Under the pieces are notes generated by a model. It worked only from the letters and a program-made list of their open reading frames with translations, was not told the origin of the DNA and did not search any database. A program made the translations under genes and the position numbers. Below are positions 37,032 to 45,607 of a stretch of 64,000 bases of DNA, in pieces (position 1 is the stretch's first letter; each line of letters starts with the position of its first letter). Source of the DNA: Streptomyces tagetis (GTDB taxonomy: Bacteria > Actinomycetota > Actinomycetes > Streptomycetales > Streptomycetaceae). The DNA lies in contig NZ_JAGPNL010000001.1 in the NCBI RefSeq assembly GCF_018069565.1, positions 620,001 to 684,000 of the forward strand, read 5' to 3'.

Positions 37032-37463
37032 TCCGCCGACGCCCCTCGTCATTTCGCCGTCCGTCGCAGCTCCACCCGCCGGGGCGCCCGGCTGGCGCGG
37101 CGTCTGGCGTCACGCCAACTCGATGTCTGGGGATGGCCGTACGACGTGGAGGGGAACCGTACGGCGACCCTGCTGGTGGCGGAGCCGGCCGCCAACGCGG
37201 TGCTGCACGGCAGGGTGCCGGGGCGGGACTTCCGGCTCGCCCTCGCGCTGCGTCGTGAAGCGGGCGTCCCCGTGCTGCGGATCGAGGTGACCGACGCCCG
37301 GCCGGAGCGCCGGCCGCCCGCTCCCGGGGCCCTCGAACCGCCCGGGAGTGACGCGGAGACCGGCCGTGGGCTGTTGCTGGTGGCCGCCCTGGCGGCCGGC
37401 TGGGGGACCGTGCGGGGTGACGGTTGTGGCAAGACCGTGTGGTGTGAGGTCGGCCTTGACCGA
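37032..37463 (+). pseudogene. HATPase_c_2 anti-sigma-like ATP-binding protein, broken
   Basis: The core of a Streptomyces serine-kinase-like ATPase is clear: SSTRRGARLARRLASRQLD, TLLVAEPAANAVLHGRVPGRDF (N box, usually AELAANAV) and DAETGRGLLLVAALAAGWG (G2). No ATG, GTG or TTG is found in frame near the conserved start. After GCGKTVWCEV the frame runs on, antisense through the whole aminotransferase, to 38750, so the native stop is lost as well, probably by an indel; TGA lies in another frame at once. It therefore seems to be a remnant. These genes normally stand divergent to an XRE/DUF397 pair. Confidence 0.7.
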
Positions 37464-37493
37464 CCGGCCGCGCGGGCCGAGCGGAGTGGCCGC

Positions 37494-38702
37494 CTACTGT
37501 CGGTAGCCGCTCAGGAAGCGGCCGATGCGGCCGATGGCGGCCTCCAGGTCCTGGGCGTGCGGGAGGGTGAGGATGCGGAAGTGGTCGGGGGAGGGCCAGT
37601 TGAAGCCGGTGCCCTGGACGACCTGGATCTTCTCCCGCAGCAGCAGGTCCAGGACGAACTTCTCGTCGTCGTGGATCGGGTGCACCTTCGGGTCGATGCG
37701 CGGGAACGCGTAGAGCGCGCCCTTCGGCTTCACGCAGGAGACGCCCGGGATCTCGTTGAGCTTCTCCCAGGCCACGTCCCGCTGTTCGCGCAGCCTGCCG
37801 CCCGGCGCCGTCAGCTCCCGGATGGACTGGCGTCCGCCCAGCGCGGCCTGGATGGCGTACTGGGCGGGCGCGTTGGCGCACAGGCGCATGGAGGCCAGCA
37901 TGGTCAGCCCCTCCAGGTAGTCCCGCGCGTGCTGCCGGGGGCCGGTGACGACCAGCCAGCCGGAGCGGAAACCGGCCACCCGGTAGGTCTTGGAGAGGCC
38001 GCAGAAGGTGAGGACCACCAGGTCCGGGGCGAGGGCGGCGGCCGAGTGGTGCACGGCGTCGTCGTAGAGGATCTGGTCGTAGATCTCGTCGGCGAAGACC
38101 ATCAGGCCGTGGCGGCGGGCCACGTCGAGGATGCCCTCGACGATCTCCTTCGGATAGACCGCGCCCGTCGGGTTGTTGGGGTTGATCAGGACGACCGCCT
38201 TGGTGCGGTCGGTGACCTTGGCCTCCATGTCGGCGAGGTCCGGGTACCAGTCCGACCCCTCGTCGCACAGGTAGTGGACCGCCTTGCCGCCGGCCAGCGT
38301 GGTGACCGCCGTCCACAGCGGGAAGTCGGGGGCGGGGATCAGGACTTCGTCGCCGTCCTCCAGCAGCGCCTGGACGGCCATGGAGACCAGTTCGGAGACG
38401 CCGTTGCCGAGGTACACGTCGTCGACGTCGACCTCCAGGCCGAGTGCCTGGTAGCGCTGGGCGACGGCGCGGCGGGCGGAGAGGATGCCCCGCGAGTCCG
38501 TGTAGCCGTGCGCCTGCGGCAGCATCCGGATCATGTCCTGGAGGATCTCCTCCGGTGCCTCGAAGCCGAACACCGCCGGATTGCCGGTGTTCAGACGCAG
38601 CACACTGTGGCCTGCCTCCTCCAGGGCGTTGGCGTGCTCGATCACCGGGCCGCGGATCTCGTAACAGACCTCGCTGAGCTTGTTCGACTGCCGGAACTCC
38701 AT
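37494..38702 (-). CDS. AlaA-like PLP aminotransferase
   Basis: A 402-residue fold-type I aminotransferase. Family marks are RLNTGNPAVFGFEAPEEI, NGVSELVSMAVQALL, INPNNPTGAVY, FADEIYDQILY, the PLP Lys in TFCGLSKTYRVAGFRSGW and the carboxylate-binding Arg in HFRILTLPHAQDL. The pattern matches glutamate-pyruvate (alanine) aminotransferases AlaA/YfbQ, which make alanine from pyruvate. The ATG at 38702 fits the family. It is divergent from an HxlR regulator, with that regulator's candidate operators between them. Confidence 0.9.
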   Translation of the reverse strand: MEFRQSNKLSEVCYEIRGPVIEHANALEEAGHSVLRLNTGNPAVFGFEAPEEILQDMIRMLPQAHGYTDSRGILSARRAVAQRYQALGLEVDVDDVYLGNGVSELVSMAVQALLEDGDEVLIPAPDFPLWTAVTTLAGGKAVHYLCDEGSDWYPDLADMEAKVTDRTKAVVLINPNNPTGAVYPKEIVEGILDVARRHGLMVFADEIYDQILYDDAVHHSAAALAPDLVVLTFCGLSKTYRVAGFRSGWLVVTGPRQHARDYLEGLTMLASMRLCANAPAQYAIQAALGGRQSIRELTAPGGRLREQRDVAWEKLNEIPGVSCVKPKGALYAFPRIDPKVHPIHDDEKFVLDLLLREKIQVVQGTGFNWPSPDHFRILTLPHAQDLEAAIGRIGRFLSGYRQ

Positions 38703-38732
38703 GCGCGGCTTCCCCTCGGGTATCCGTTGATG

Positions 38733-38767
38733 CTTGGTTTTACCAAGTGAACGCTTGGAAAGTCCAA
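38733..38767. promoter_or_regulatory. Two palindromes in the alaA/hxlR promoter
   Basis: CTTGGTTTTACCAAG (38733-38747) has perfect six-base arms, and TTGGAAAGTCCAA (38755-38767) perfect five-base arms. Both share TTGG...CCAA. The second contains the likely -35 (TTGGAA) of hxlR, 16 bases from TAGACT (38777-38782). They are probably HxlR operators giving autoregulation and control of the aminotransferase. Confidence 0.6.
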
Positions 38768-38789
38768 CAACATGTCTAGACTGCGTCGC

Positions 38790-39428
38790 ATGTCACCTCG
38801 CCGACGCTACGACCAGTACTGTTCCGCCGCCCGCGCGCTCGACGCCGTCGGCGACCGCTGGACCCTGCTGATCGTCCGGGAACTGCTCGCCGGACCGCGG
38901 CGCTACACCGACCTCCACGCCGACCTGCCGGGCGTCAGCACGGACGTCCTCGCCTCCCGGCTCAAGGACATGGAGCGCGAGGGCCTGGCGACCCGCCGCC
39001 GGCTCGCCCCGCCCGCGGCGGCGACCGTCTACGAACTCACCGGACGCGGCCGGGCGTTGCTGCCGGTGCTGGACGCGCTCGGCGCCTGGGGCGCGGGCGA
39101 GCTGGGGGAGCGGCGGCCCACCGACGCCGTACGCGCCCACTGGTTCGCGCTGCCGCTGCTGCGCGCCCTCAGGGCGGCCGGAGCCGACCGGGGCCTGGTC
39201 GAAGTCCGCCTGGAGGAGGGCGACTTCCACCTGTACGCGGATGCCGGGGAGGGCCCGCTGTACGGCGACGGGCCGGCCCCCGGGGAGCCGGGTGCCCGGC
39301 TGGTGCTGGACGCCGGGGTGTGCGCGGAGGTCTGCCGCGGCGAGCTGTCGCTGCGGGACGCCGTGCGCGCGGGACGGGCCGGGCTCAGCGGCGAGGGACC
39401 GGCCGCGAAGGCGCTCCGCGAGGGGTGA
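38790..39428 (+). CDS. HxlR-family transcriptional regulator
   Basis: A 212-residue winged-helix regulator. The HxlR domain covers residues 5-95: YCSAARALDAVGDRWTLLIVRELLAGPRRYTDL, then STDVLASRLKDMEREGLATRR. The extra C-terminal 100 residues (EVRLEEGDFHLYADAGEG and after) resemble an SCP2-like ligand domain found in some members. The -35/-10 pair places the transcript start next to the ATG at 38790, so I chose it over ATG 38772 and infer a leaderless mRNA. It is followed by a strong terminator. Confidence 0.85.
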   Translation: MSPRRRYDQYCSAARALDAVGDRWTLLIVRELLAGPRRYTDLHADLPGVSTDVLASRLKDMEREGLATRRRLAPPAAATVYELTGRGRALLPVLDALGAWGAGELGERRPTDAVRAHWFALPLLRALRAAGADRGLVEVRLEEGDFHLYADAGEGPLYGDGPAPGEPGARLVLDAGVCAEVCRGELSLRDAVRAGRAGLSGEGPAAKALREG

Positions 39429-39436
39429 GGACGGCG

Positions 39437-39467
39437 GAAGGCCCCGCCGGTGTCCGGCGGGGCCTTC
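39437..39467. terminator. Strong bidirectional terminator
   Basis: A perfect 14-bp stem (GAAGGCCCCGCCGG and CCGGCGGGGCCTTC) with a three-base loop, between the convergent hxlR gene and the secreted-protein pair. It is the cleanest terminator in the window. Confidence 0.85.
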
Positions 39468-39507
39468 CCCTGCGATGCTGAACCGCCTTGCCGACAGAGC
39501 CCGTCGG

Positions 39508-40332
39508 TCAGACGCCCGGCGGGACCCGGGAGGGCCGTCCGGAACCGCGGGTCAGCACGTAGCCGCCGATGCCCGCGAGCGCGGCCAGCGCCGCGCCGAT
39601 CCCGGTCCACACCCACCGGTCGGACCACCAGCCGGTGGCCCAGCCGTCCTCGGGCTCGATCGCGGAGAGCAGGGCGTTCTTGCGCTTGCCCTCGCCGTCC
39701 TCCGTCTCCTCGGCGGCCTTCTTCGCGGCCTCCATGGCGATGCCCGGCACCAGCGGCTCGGAGAGCCGGCCGTCCACCGCGGTGGCGCCGCCCATGTCCT
39801 TGGAGTCGACCCGGACCTCGGCGCCGATCCGCGAACCCAGGTCGCCCGTCGGCAGGTTGGCCACCGTCAGCCGCAGGTAGTACGTACCCGGCAGCGGATC
39901 GTTGGCCCACGGCTCGGCCCAGGCGCGGACCGTGCGCAGCACGCAGGCCAGCTCCACGCTGGGGGAGCCGGCCGGGGCCGTGCGGATCTGCGCGCCGTAC
40001 TGGCACGCCTGGTGGCGGCGGAGCCCGTCGTAGACGTCGAGCCGCCAGGTCTGCGCGGCGTGCGACTCCGGCAGGGTCACCGTGGCCTTCACGGTGGCGC
40101 GCTGCCCGACGTCGGCCGGGAACGACCAGTACAGGTAGTCGCCGGCCGAGCCGTTCGCGGTGGCCCGCTGACCCTGCTCGATCTCGGTCGCGGTACGGAA
40201 GGACGTGCCGGCCAGGGTCGGCCCGTCACCGTCCCCGGACGGGCTCGCGGAGGGCGAGGAGTCGGCCACGGCGGGGGCCACCGCGAGGCCGAGCACCAGG
40301 AGGGCGGCGCTCACGCTTCGTATGAGACGCAT
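39508..40332 (-). CDS. Secreted protein anchored by a C-terminal helix
   Basis: A 274-residue protein with a signal peptide ([23 protein letters not shown]), a beta-rich outer domain (about residues 40-190, with two Cys in RRHQACQYGAQ and VELACVLRT that may pair) and a C-terminal membrane helix (WTGIGAALAALAGIGGYVL). It overlaps the VWA-protein gene by one base (TGATG), and the pair is found together in Streptomyces as I recall. The domain GDYLYWSFPADVGQRATVKATV resembles pre-peptidase-like beta-sandwiches in the VWA partner. Function unknown. Confidence 0.75.
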   Translation of the reverse strand: MRLIRSVSAALLVLGLAVAPAVADSSPSASPSGDGDGPTLAGTSFRTATEIEQGQRATANGSAGDYLYWSFPADVGQRATVKATVTLPESHAAQTWRLDVYDGLRRHQACQYGAQIRTAPAGSPSVELACVLRTVRAWAEPWANDPLPGTYYLRLTVANLPTGDLGSRIGAEVRVDSKDMGGATAVDGRLSEPLVPGIAMEAAKKAAEETEDGEGKRKNALLSAIEPEDGWATGWWSDRWVWTGIGAALAALAGIGGYVLTRGSGRPSRVPPGV

Positions 40333-41597
40333 CAGTTGGTCCTCCAGATCGCGAACCGCCAGCGTGAGAGCCAGCCCCACAGCAGACCGGCGAGGAAGCC
40401 GGCGACGACCAGGACGCCCAGCAGCCACCAGCCGCGGCCGAGGCCGAAGGAGGCGACGTCGTCGGCCTGGCTCGGGCCGTCCACCACGTCGACGGTCAGC
40501 TCCAGCGGAAGTCCGGGCGTGGTCTGCACGCCGGACGCGGCGGAGAAGGAGTTGGTGACCTGGAGGCACACGGTCTCCGCGGGCGCCTCTTCCTCGTCGC
40601 TCGGGGCCTTCGGGTAGCGCAGGCCGGTGGAGAGCACGTCGGTGCGGCCGTTCTCGCCTGCCTCACCGCGTACGATCTCCCGGCCGTGCACCGTGACGGC
40701 GCGCAGCAGCACCCCGTAGGACGGGGTCACGGCCCGGTCGGCGCCCACGCTCAGCGAGGCCCGCAGTTCCTGGCCCGGCTTGACGTCCACCCGGTACCAG
40801 CGCTGCTTCCCGAACTCCTCGCGGTCGGTGTAGAGACCGGAGGTGAGGGTCGGCGCCCGGGAACAGGAGTCGGCGCCCTCGGTGGCCACCGGCGTCACCA
40901 CCGGGTCGGCCGCCCGGTCCACCAACTGATTGACCCGGTCGGTGAGTTCGTCGGTGTGCTCGACCGAGGCGTAGGTGCCGCCGGTCGCCTCGGCGATGCA
41001 GCTCAACTGCCGGCGCAGCTTGGTGTTCGGGACCAGGCCGAGCGTGTCGATGGTCAGCCCGATACCGCGGGCGGCGATCTCGCGGGCCACCTCGCACGGG
41101 TCGAGCGGGGCGCAGGTGTCCTCGCCGTCGCTGATCAGCACGATCCGCTTCGAGCCGTCGCCCTCGGTGAGGTCGTCGGCCGCCTTGAGCAGCGCGGGGC
41201 CGATCGGCGTCCAGCCGGTGGGCGACAGGGTCGCCACCGCCGCCTTCGCCTCGGTGCGGTTCAGCGGGCCGACCGGGTAGAGCTGCGCGGTGTCCTTGCA
41301 GCCGGTCTGCCGGTCGTCGCCCGGGTAGTCGGCGCCCAGCGTGCGGATGCCGAGCTGGACCTCTTCGGGCGTCGCGTCGAGCACCTCGTTGAACGCCTGC
41401 TTGGCGGCGGCCATGCGCGTGCCGCCGTCCATGTCCCGCGTGCGCATCGAACCGCTGACGTCCAGCACGAGGTTGACCTTCGGCGCGTCCTCGCCGGTGG
41501 GTTCACCGGCGGACGCACCGGCGGGAAAGGCCACCCCGGCGGTCAGCGCGGCGAGCAGGGCGCAGACGCCCGCCGCCAACCGTTGTCTTGTGATCAT
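40332..41597 (-). CDS. Secreted VWA-domain protein with C-terminal membrane anchor
   Basis: A 421-residue protein. Signal peptide MITRQRLAAGVCALLAALTAGVAFPAGASA. The VWA domain (about residues 40-235) has the MIDAS motif DVSGSM, a threonine in SPTGWTPIGPAL, and the late Asp in LISDGEDTC, so it should bind Mg2+ and a protein ligand outside the cell. A beta-rich region follows and a C-terminal helix (WLLGVLVVAGFLAGLLWG) ends in a basic tail. Its last bases overlap the next gene. No substrate is evident; co-expression suggests the two proteins form one surface complex. Confidence 0.85.
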   Translation of the reverse strand: MITRQRLAAGVCALLAALTAGVAFPAGASAGEPTGEDAPKVNLVLDVSGSMRTRDMDGGTRMAAAKQAFNEVLDATPEEVQLGIRTLGADYPGDDRQTGCKDTAQLYPVGPLNRTEAKAAVATLSPTGWTPIGPALLKAADDLTEGDGSKRIVLISDGEDTCAPLDPCEVAREIAARGIGLTIDTLGLVPNTKLRRQLSCIAEATGGTYASVEHTDELTDRVNQLVDRAADPVVTPVATEGADSCSRAPTLTSGLYTDREEFGKQRWYRVDVKPGQELRASLSVGADRAVTPSYGVLLRAVTVHGREIVRGEAGENGRTDVLSTGLRYPKAPSDEEEAPAETVCLQVTNSFSAASGVQTTPGLPLELTVDVVDGPSQADDVASFGLGRGWWLLGVLVVAGFLAGLLWGWLSRWRFAIWRTN

Positions 41598-41753
41598 CGG
41601 CGGATACTATTGAGCAAAGGTGCCGGGCTCCAAAACGGCGGGTGCCCGTTGTCCGCCCCGACGGTGAGCGAGGGCGGCCCGTGACACACGCTCCTTGGAC
41701 CGTTTCCAACCACCTTGTGACGCATGGGGATGCGGTACGCGGCCGACGCGCCG

Positions 41754-43436
41754 TCAGGCGTCCGGCGCCGGGACCGGACGGCCCGTCACCGGGTTGGGCA
41801 GCTCCGTCCACAGGTCTCCGGCGCGGCCGGGGGAGAGGCGCATCAGGGTCAGGGCCTTCACCGGCAGCGGCTCCTCCCCGAGCGCCCGCGCGTCGTCCGT
41901 ACGGGGCGCGTCCCGCAGCGCGGGCTCCAGCGCCGCCCGCAGCGCCTCGCCCGAGCCCACCGCGCCGGCCAGCGCGCCGCCCACCAGGGAGCCGAAGAGC
42001 TTGCGGCGCAGCGCCACCGGGTCGTCCGTGAGCATCCGGGCCGGCAGCGCGGGCGCCGTCAGCCCGTGCCGGGCGAGCCGGGCGGGACTGACCCGGATGT
42101 CGGCCAGGTCCCGGTAGACCAGGCGCAGCGGCTCACCGGACGCGGAGAGCACCACCAGCAGGTTCTGGCCGTGCGCCTCCAGCGCCACGCCCAACTCCAG
42201 CAGCCGCAGCGCCACCGTCAGCGTCAGCCGGGCGAGCCGGGCCGCCCACCCCGGCGACGCGGGCAGCCCCGTGCCGGCCAGCGCCGCCACCGGCACTACG
42301 TGCTCGCCGGGCGCCGCGTACTCCCGGGGCGACTCGCGCAGGACGGCGGCCAGATCGGGGGAGTCGGCGGTGGCCGCGCCCAGCGTCCGCGTGACGCGCA
42401 GCAACCCGTCCGTGTGCGCCGCGAGTTGCTGCCCGAACGCGGACACGGCCGCCGACGAGGTGATCGAGGCGACCGAAATGTCCCGCACCGAGGAGGTCAG
42501 CCGGGCGCTCAGCGCGGTCTTGACGTGCGGCCCGCCCGGCACGGCCAGCGTCCGCAGCGACATCAGCGGATGCGCGGCCAGATGCCCGTCCGCGCCCCAC
42601 CGCACGCGGGGAAGCCCGGCGAGCCGCCCGTCAGCGCCCTCCCCGCCCCACCGCTCGTGCGGGAGCCCGGCCGGCCGGCCGTCCGCGCCCTCCCCGGCCC
42701 GTCGGCCGTGGACGTCCTGCCCGGCACGGCCGGCGTCCGCGTCCTCCCCCGCCCGCCGCTTGAGCACGTGCGTGGCCTGCCACGGGTGCACCGGCAGCAG
42801 CAGCCGCCCGCCGTCCCGCAGTTCCTCCGGCCACGCCCCGCTCACGAGACACCGGCCCACGTCCACCGGGAGCAGCGCCAGCTCCACCACCGGCCCGTGC
42901 TCGGGACCGTAGGCGAGCTGTTCGGCCACCGAGAACCCCGGCCGGGCCCGGCAGCCCGGATGGAACGGATGCCCGTCCACCACCCGCTGCTCCCACCCCC
43001 AGTCGGTCGCGGGCCACTCGTCCGGGTGAATCTCCGGCGCCCCTGCCCGCGCCAGCGCCAAGGAGGCCGCGCTGTGCCCCAGTTCGGCGGCGAAGGCGGC
43101 CGAGTGCGGTACGGAGAGGTCGGTCATCAGCCGCGCCGGATCGTCGTAGGCGACCTCGTCGAGGTGGACGACGGGGACGTACGCCCCCGTGCGGTACGGA
43201 TCGGCCGCCGGGCCGCTCAGCACCCGGCCGTCGCGCAGGCGCAGCACCAGCGCGTCCCCGGCCGCGCGGCGCCCGGCGATCCACGGCAGTGGCTCGTGGG
43301 CGAGCGCACGCCACAGGCGCGAGAGCACCTCCGCGCGCGCCCCGGGCACCCCGGCCGTGAAGGCCGGTATCAACTCCGGTCGTACGTCGGCCAGTTCGTC
43401 GGTCATCTCGGCCTCTGCGGTGGGCGGACGGTGCAC
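41754..43436 (-). CDS. IucA/IucC-family NIS siderophore synthetase (A)
   Basis: A 560-residue ATP-dependent amide/ester synthetase of the NRPS-independent siderophore type. Marks are GHSAASLALARAGAPEIHPDEW, LLLPVHPWQATHVL, SSVRDISVASITSSAAV, LEAHGQNLLVVL and YRDLADIRVSP. The GTG at 43436 has GAGGAG seven bases upstream. Residues 226-290 form a Gly/Arg-rich insert with internal repeats (GADGRPAGLPHERWG and GADGRLAGLPRVRWG) not normal for the family. It is divergent from a second synthetase; no iron box is visible between them. Likely substrates are a dicarboxylic acid and a polyamine or amino alcohol. Confidence 0.85.
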   Translation of the reverse strand: MHRPPTAEAEMTDELADVRPELIPAFTAGVPGARAEVLSRLWRALAHEPLPWIAGRRAAGDALVLRLRDGRVLSGPAADPYRTGAYVPVVHLDEVAYDDPARLMTDLSVPHSAAFAAELGHSAASLALARAGAPEIHPDEWPATDWGWEQRVVDGHPFHPGCRARPGFSVAEQLAYGPEHGPVVELALLPVDVGRCLVSGAWPEELRDGGRLLLPVHPWQATHVLKRRAGEDADAGRAGQDVHGRRAGEGADGRPAGLPHERWGGEGADGRLAGLPRVRWGADGHLAAHPLMSLRTLAVPGGPHVKTALSARLTSSVRDISVASITSSAAVSAFGQQLAAHTDGLLRVTRTLGAATADSPDLAAVLRESPREYAAPGEHVVPVAALAGTGLPASPGWAARLARLTLTVALRLLELGVALEAHGQNLLVVLSASGEPLRLVYRDLADIRVSPARLARHGLTAPALPARMLTDDPVALRRKLFGSLVGGALAGAVGSGEALRAALEPALRDAPRTDDARALGEEPLPVKALTLMRLSPGRAGDLWTELPNPVTGRPVPAPDA

Positions 43437-43532
43437 GGGCGGGCTCCTCGGGGTACGGGAAGGGCGTCACGGCGGCCGGACGACGCCAGACATACTGATC
43501 GTCTCCGCCACTGGATTGACCGTAGGGAACGA

Positions 43533-45047
43533 GTGGAACGCGTGGATCTCCTGCCCCCGCCCACCGGCGCCGACCCCGCCGCCCGTGACGACATCGCGGC
43601 GCGGGCCGACGCCTACGCGACGGCCCCGCTGCTGAACTGCCTGCTGCGCGAGGTGGCCCAGCCCGTGCCGGGACCCGCCGAACGCCCCGTCTACCGGCTC
43701 CCGGACGGCCGGCTGCTGCGCGTACGCGCCGGCCGCCGCCCCGCCGAACCGGAGGTGTACGCGGGCGCCGCCTGGCAACCCGTCGGCCACGACGCCCTGG
43801 TGAGACTCGTCACGGAGGAACTCCACCGCCACACCGGTCTGTCCAACCGCGAACTGCCCGCCGAGATGGCCGACAGCCGCGACGCCGTCGACGCCCTGCT
43901 GCGGGCACGGCAGCGGGCCCTGCCGCCCGACGACCCCTACCTGCGCTCCGAGCAGTCCCTCCTCACCGGCCACACCCACCACCCCGCCCCCAAGGCGCGC
44001 GGCGGCGGCCCGCACACCGGCTGGCTGCCCTACGCGCCCGAGGCGCACGCCCGGTTCCCGCTGGTGCTGCTCGGGGTGCGCGAGGACACGGTCGTCGAGG
44101 AGGGCGACACCAGCGCCCTGGACGCGCTCGCCGAGGCCCCGCCCGGCTACCGGACGCTGCCCGCCCACCCCTGGCAGCTCGACCTGACGCGGGCCGCGCT
44201 GGAGGCGGCCTTCGCCGACGGCCGCCTCGTCCGGCTCGGCACGACCGCCTTCCCGGCCTGGCCGACGGCGGCGATCCGCACGGTGTACGCGCCCGAGCGG
44301 GATCTCTTCCTCAAGTTCAGCCTGGACGTGCGCATCACCAACGACATCCGCCGCCTGTGGCGCCACGACCTGCTGCGGCTGCGGCGCACCGACACCGCCG
44401 TCGCCGAGGCGTTCGCGGCCATCGGCCCGCCCGCCGCCTGGCTCGACGACCGCGGCTACCGCACCGCCGACTTCGCCTTCGAGGAACTCGCCGTCGTCGT
44501 CCGCGACGGACTGCGCGGCCGGCTGCTGCCCGGCACCACGGCGCTGATCGCCGCCTCCCTGGTGGAGGCCGACAGCCCCCTGGAACGCGCCGCCGATCCG
44601 GCCGCCTGGTGGGAGGCGTACCTCGCCGCGGTCGTCCCGCCGGTCCTGACCGCCTTCGCCGACGACGGGGTGGTGCTGGAGGCACACCTCCAGAACACCC
44701 TGGTCGCCGTGGACGCGGCCGGCACCCCCGTGCAGGCGCTGTTCCGGGACGCCGAGGGCGTGAAGCTGCTCCCGGAGACGCCCCGCGCCGCCGGCTGGGA
44801 ACGGCTGGTGTACTGCCTGGTCGTCAACCACCTGCACGAGATCGCCGGGGTCCTCGCCGAGCACCACGGCCTCGACCCCTGGCCCGCCGTCCGCCGCGAG
44901 CTGGCCCGCCACGACCTCCCCGAGATCCCCGCCCTGCTCGCCTCACCCACCCTGCCCGGCAAGACCAACCTGCTCCTGCGCTGGACCGGCGCCGACGGCG
45001 CCGCCTCCCACTACCGCCCCCTGCCCAACCCGCTCCGCGGCGCGTGA
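43533..45047 (+). CDS. IucA/IucC-family NIS siderophore synthetase (B)
   Basis: A 504-residue paralogue. Motifs are LTGHTHHPAPKARGG, RTLPAHPWQLDL, LKFSLDVRITNDIRRL, VVLEAHLQNTLVAV and FRDAEGVKLLPET. The GTG at 43533 has AGGGA four bases before it; a second GTG at 43542 is possible. Two synthetases are enough for a two-step siderophore made from citrate or a similar acid, but no decarboxylase, monooxygenase, acyltransferase, exporter or binding protein is in the window. The product is unknown. Confidence 0.85.
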   Translation: MERVDLLPPPTGADPAARDDIAARADAYATAPLLNCLLREVAQPVPGPAERPVYRLPDGRLLRVRAGRRPAEPEVYAGAAWQPVGHDALVRLVTEELHRHTGLSNRELPAEMADSRDAVDALLRARQRALPPDDPYLRSEQSLLTGHTHHPAPKARGGGPHTGWLPYAPEAHARFPLVLLGVREDTVVEEGDTSALDALAEAPPGYRTLPAHPWQLDLTRAALEAAFADGRLVRLGTTAFPAWPTAAIRTVYAPERDLFLKFSLDVRITNDIRRLWRHDLLRLRRTDTAVAEAFAAIGPPAAWLDDRGYRTADFAFEELAVVVRDGLRGRLLPGTTALIAASLVEADSPLERAADPAAWWEAYLAAVVPPVLTAFADDGVVLEAHLQNTLVAVDAAGTPVQALFRDAEGVKLLPETPRAAGWERLVYCLVVNHLHEIAGVLAEHHGLDPWPAVRRELARHDLPEIPALLASPTLPGKTNLLLRWTGADGAASHYRPLPNPLRGA

Positions 45048-45062
45048 GGCCGCGCGTACCCG

Positions 45063-45431
45063 TCAACCGGCGGCGGGCGGACGGAACTCGGGCTGGTCCA
45101 GGACGCGCAGCCAGCTCCCGTCGGCCTGCCGGCGCACGACCTGCGCGCGGGCGCCCGCGCCGTCCCGAGGCGGGGTCGAGGTCAGGGCGAGGCCGCCGCT
45201 GACCAGCGTCGGCAGCGGCTCCTCCGGCGCGAAGCGCGGCGCCTGGGCGAGCACCTCCTCCCAGAGCCGGCGGATGGCGTCGCGGCCCGTGGTGACGCGG
45301 CCGGGCGGGTAGGCCATCACCGCGTCCTCCTCGTAGAGCGCGGCGAGCCCGGCGGCGTCGCCGGCGTTGGCCCGCTCCACGAAGAGGCGGGTGAGGTCCT
45401 CGGGGCGCAGGGCCTTCTCGTTCTCGGACAC
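45063..45431 (-). CDS. SnoaL/NTF2-like protein
   Basis: A 122-residue cone-fold protein. RPEDLTRLFVERANAGDAAGLAALYEEDAVM and GREAIRRLW-type helices are typical of the SnoaL-like/YybH group with limited-size cavities; some are isomerases or cyclases. The GTG at 45431 is chosen because similarity starts there; the frame is open to 45599 with low-complexity residues. It is divergent from a LysR gene, which may control it. Confidence 0.75.
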   Translation of the reverse strand: MSENEKALRPEDLTRLFVERANAGDAAGLAALYEEDAVMAYPPGRVTTGRDAIRRLWEEVLAQAPRFAPEEPLPTLVSGGLALTSTPPRDGAGARAQVVRRQADGSWLRVLDQPEFRPPAAG

Positions 45432-45572
45432 GGCGGATCGGGTCCCTTCATACGGTCCGGCATGGAGTCCGGCATGGGGCGCGGTACGAGGCGGTACGGA
45501 GTCGGTACGGGGTGCGGTCTGGCTCCGGACCCCTTCGCCTTCCATGCTGTGCGCCCGGCTCCCATCAGTCCA

Positions 45573-45587
45573 ATCAATCGTTCTGAT
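45573..45587. promoter_or_regulatory. Candidate LysR box (ATCA-N7-TGAT)
   Basis: ATCAATCGTTCTGAT is a T-N11-A palindrome 21 bases before the lysR ATG and upstream of the divergent SnoaL gene. A weaker ATC-AAAGTTAT sequence follows at about 45596. Confidence 0.55.
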
Positions 45588-45607
45588 CGGCTCTATCATC
45601 GAAAGTT

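Noticed and set aside
36339..38750. An 803-codon plus-strand protein including the HATPase core
   Set aside because: Most of it is antisense to the well-supported aminotransferase; only the HATPase core is real homology.
43437..43532. Iron box between the two NIS synthetases
   Set aside because: No TTAGGTTAGGC-like sequence on either strand of the 96-base region.
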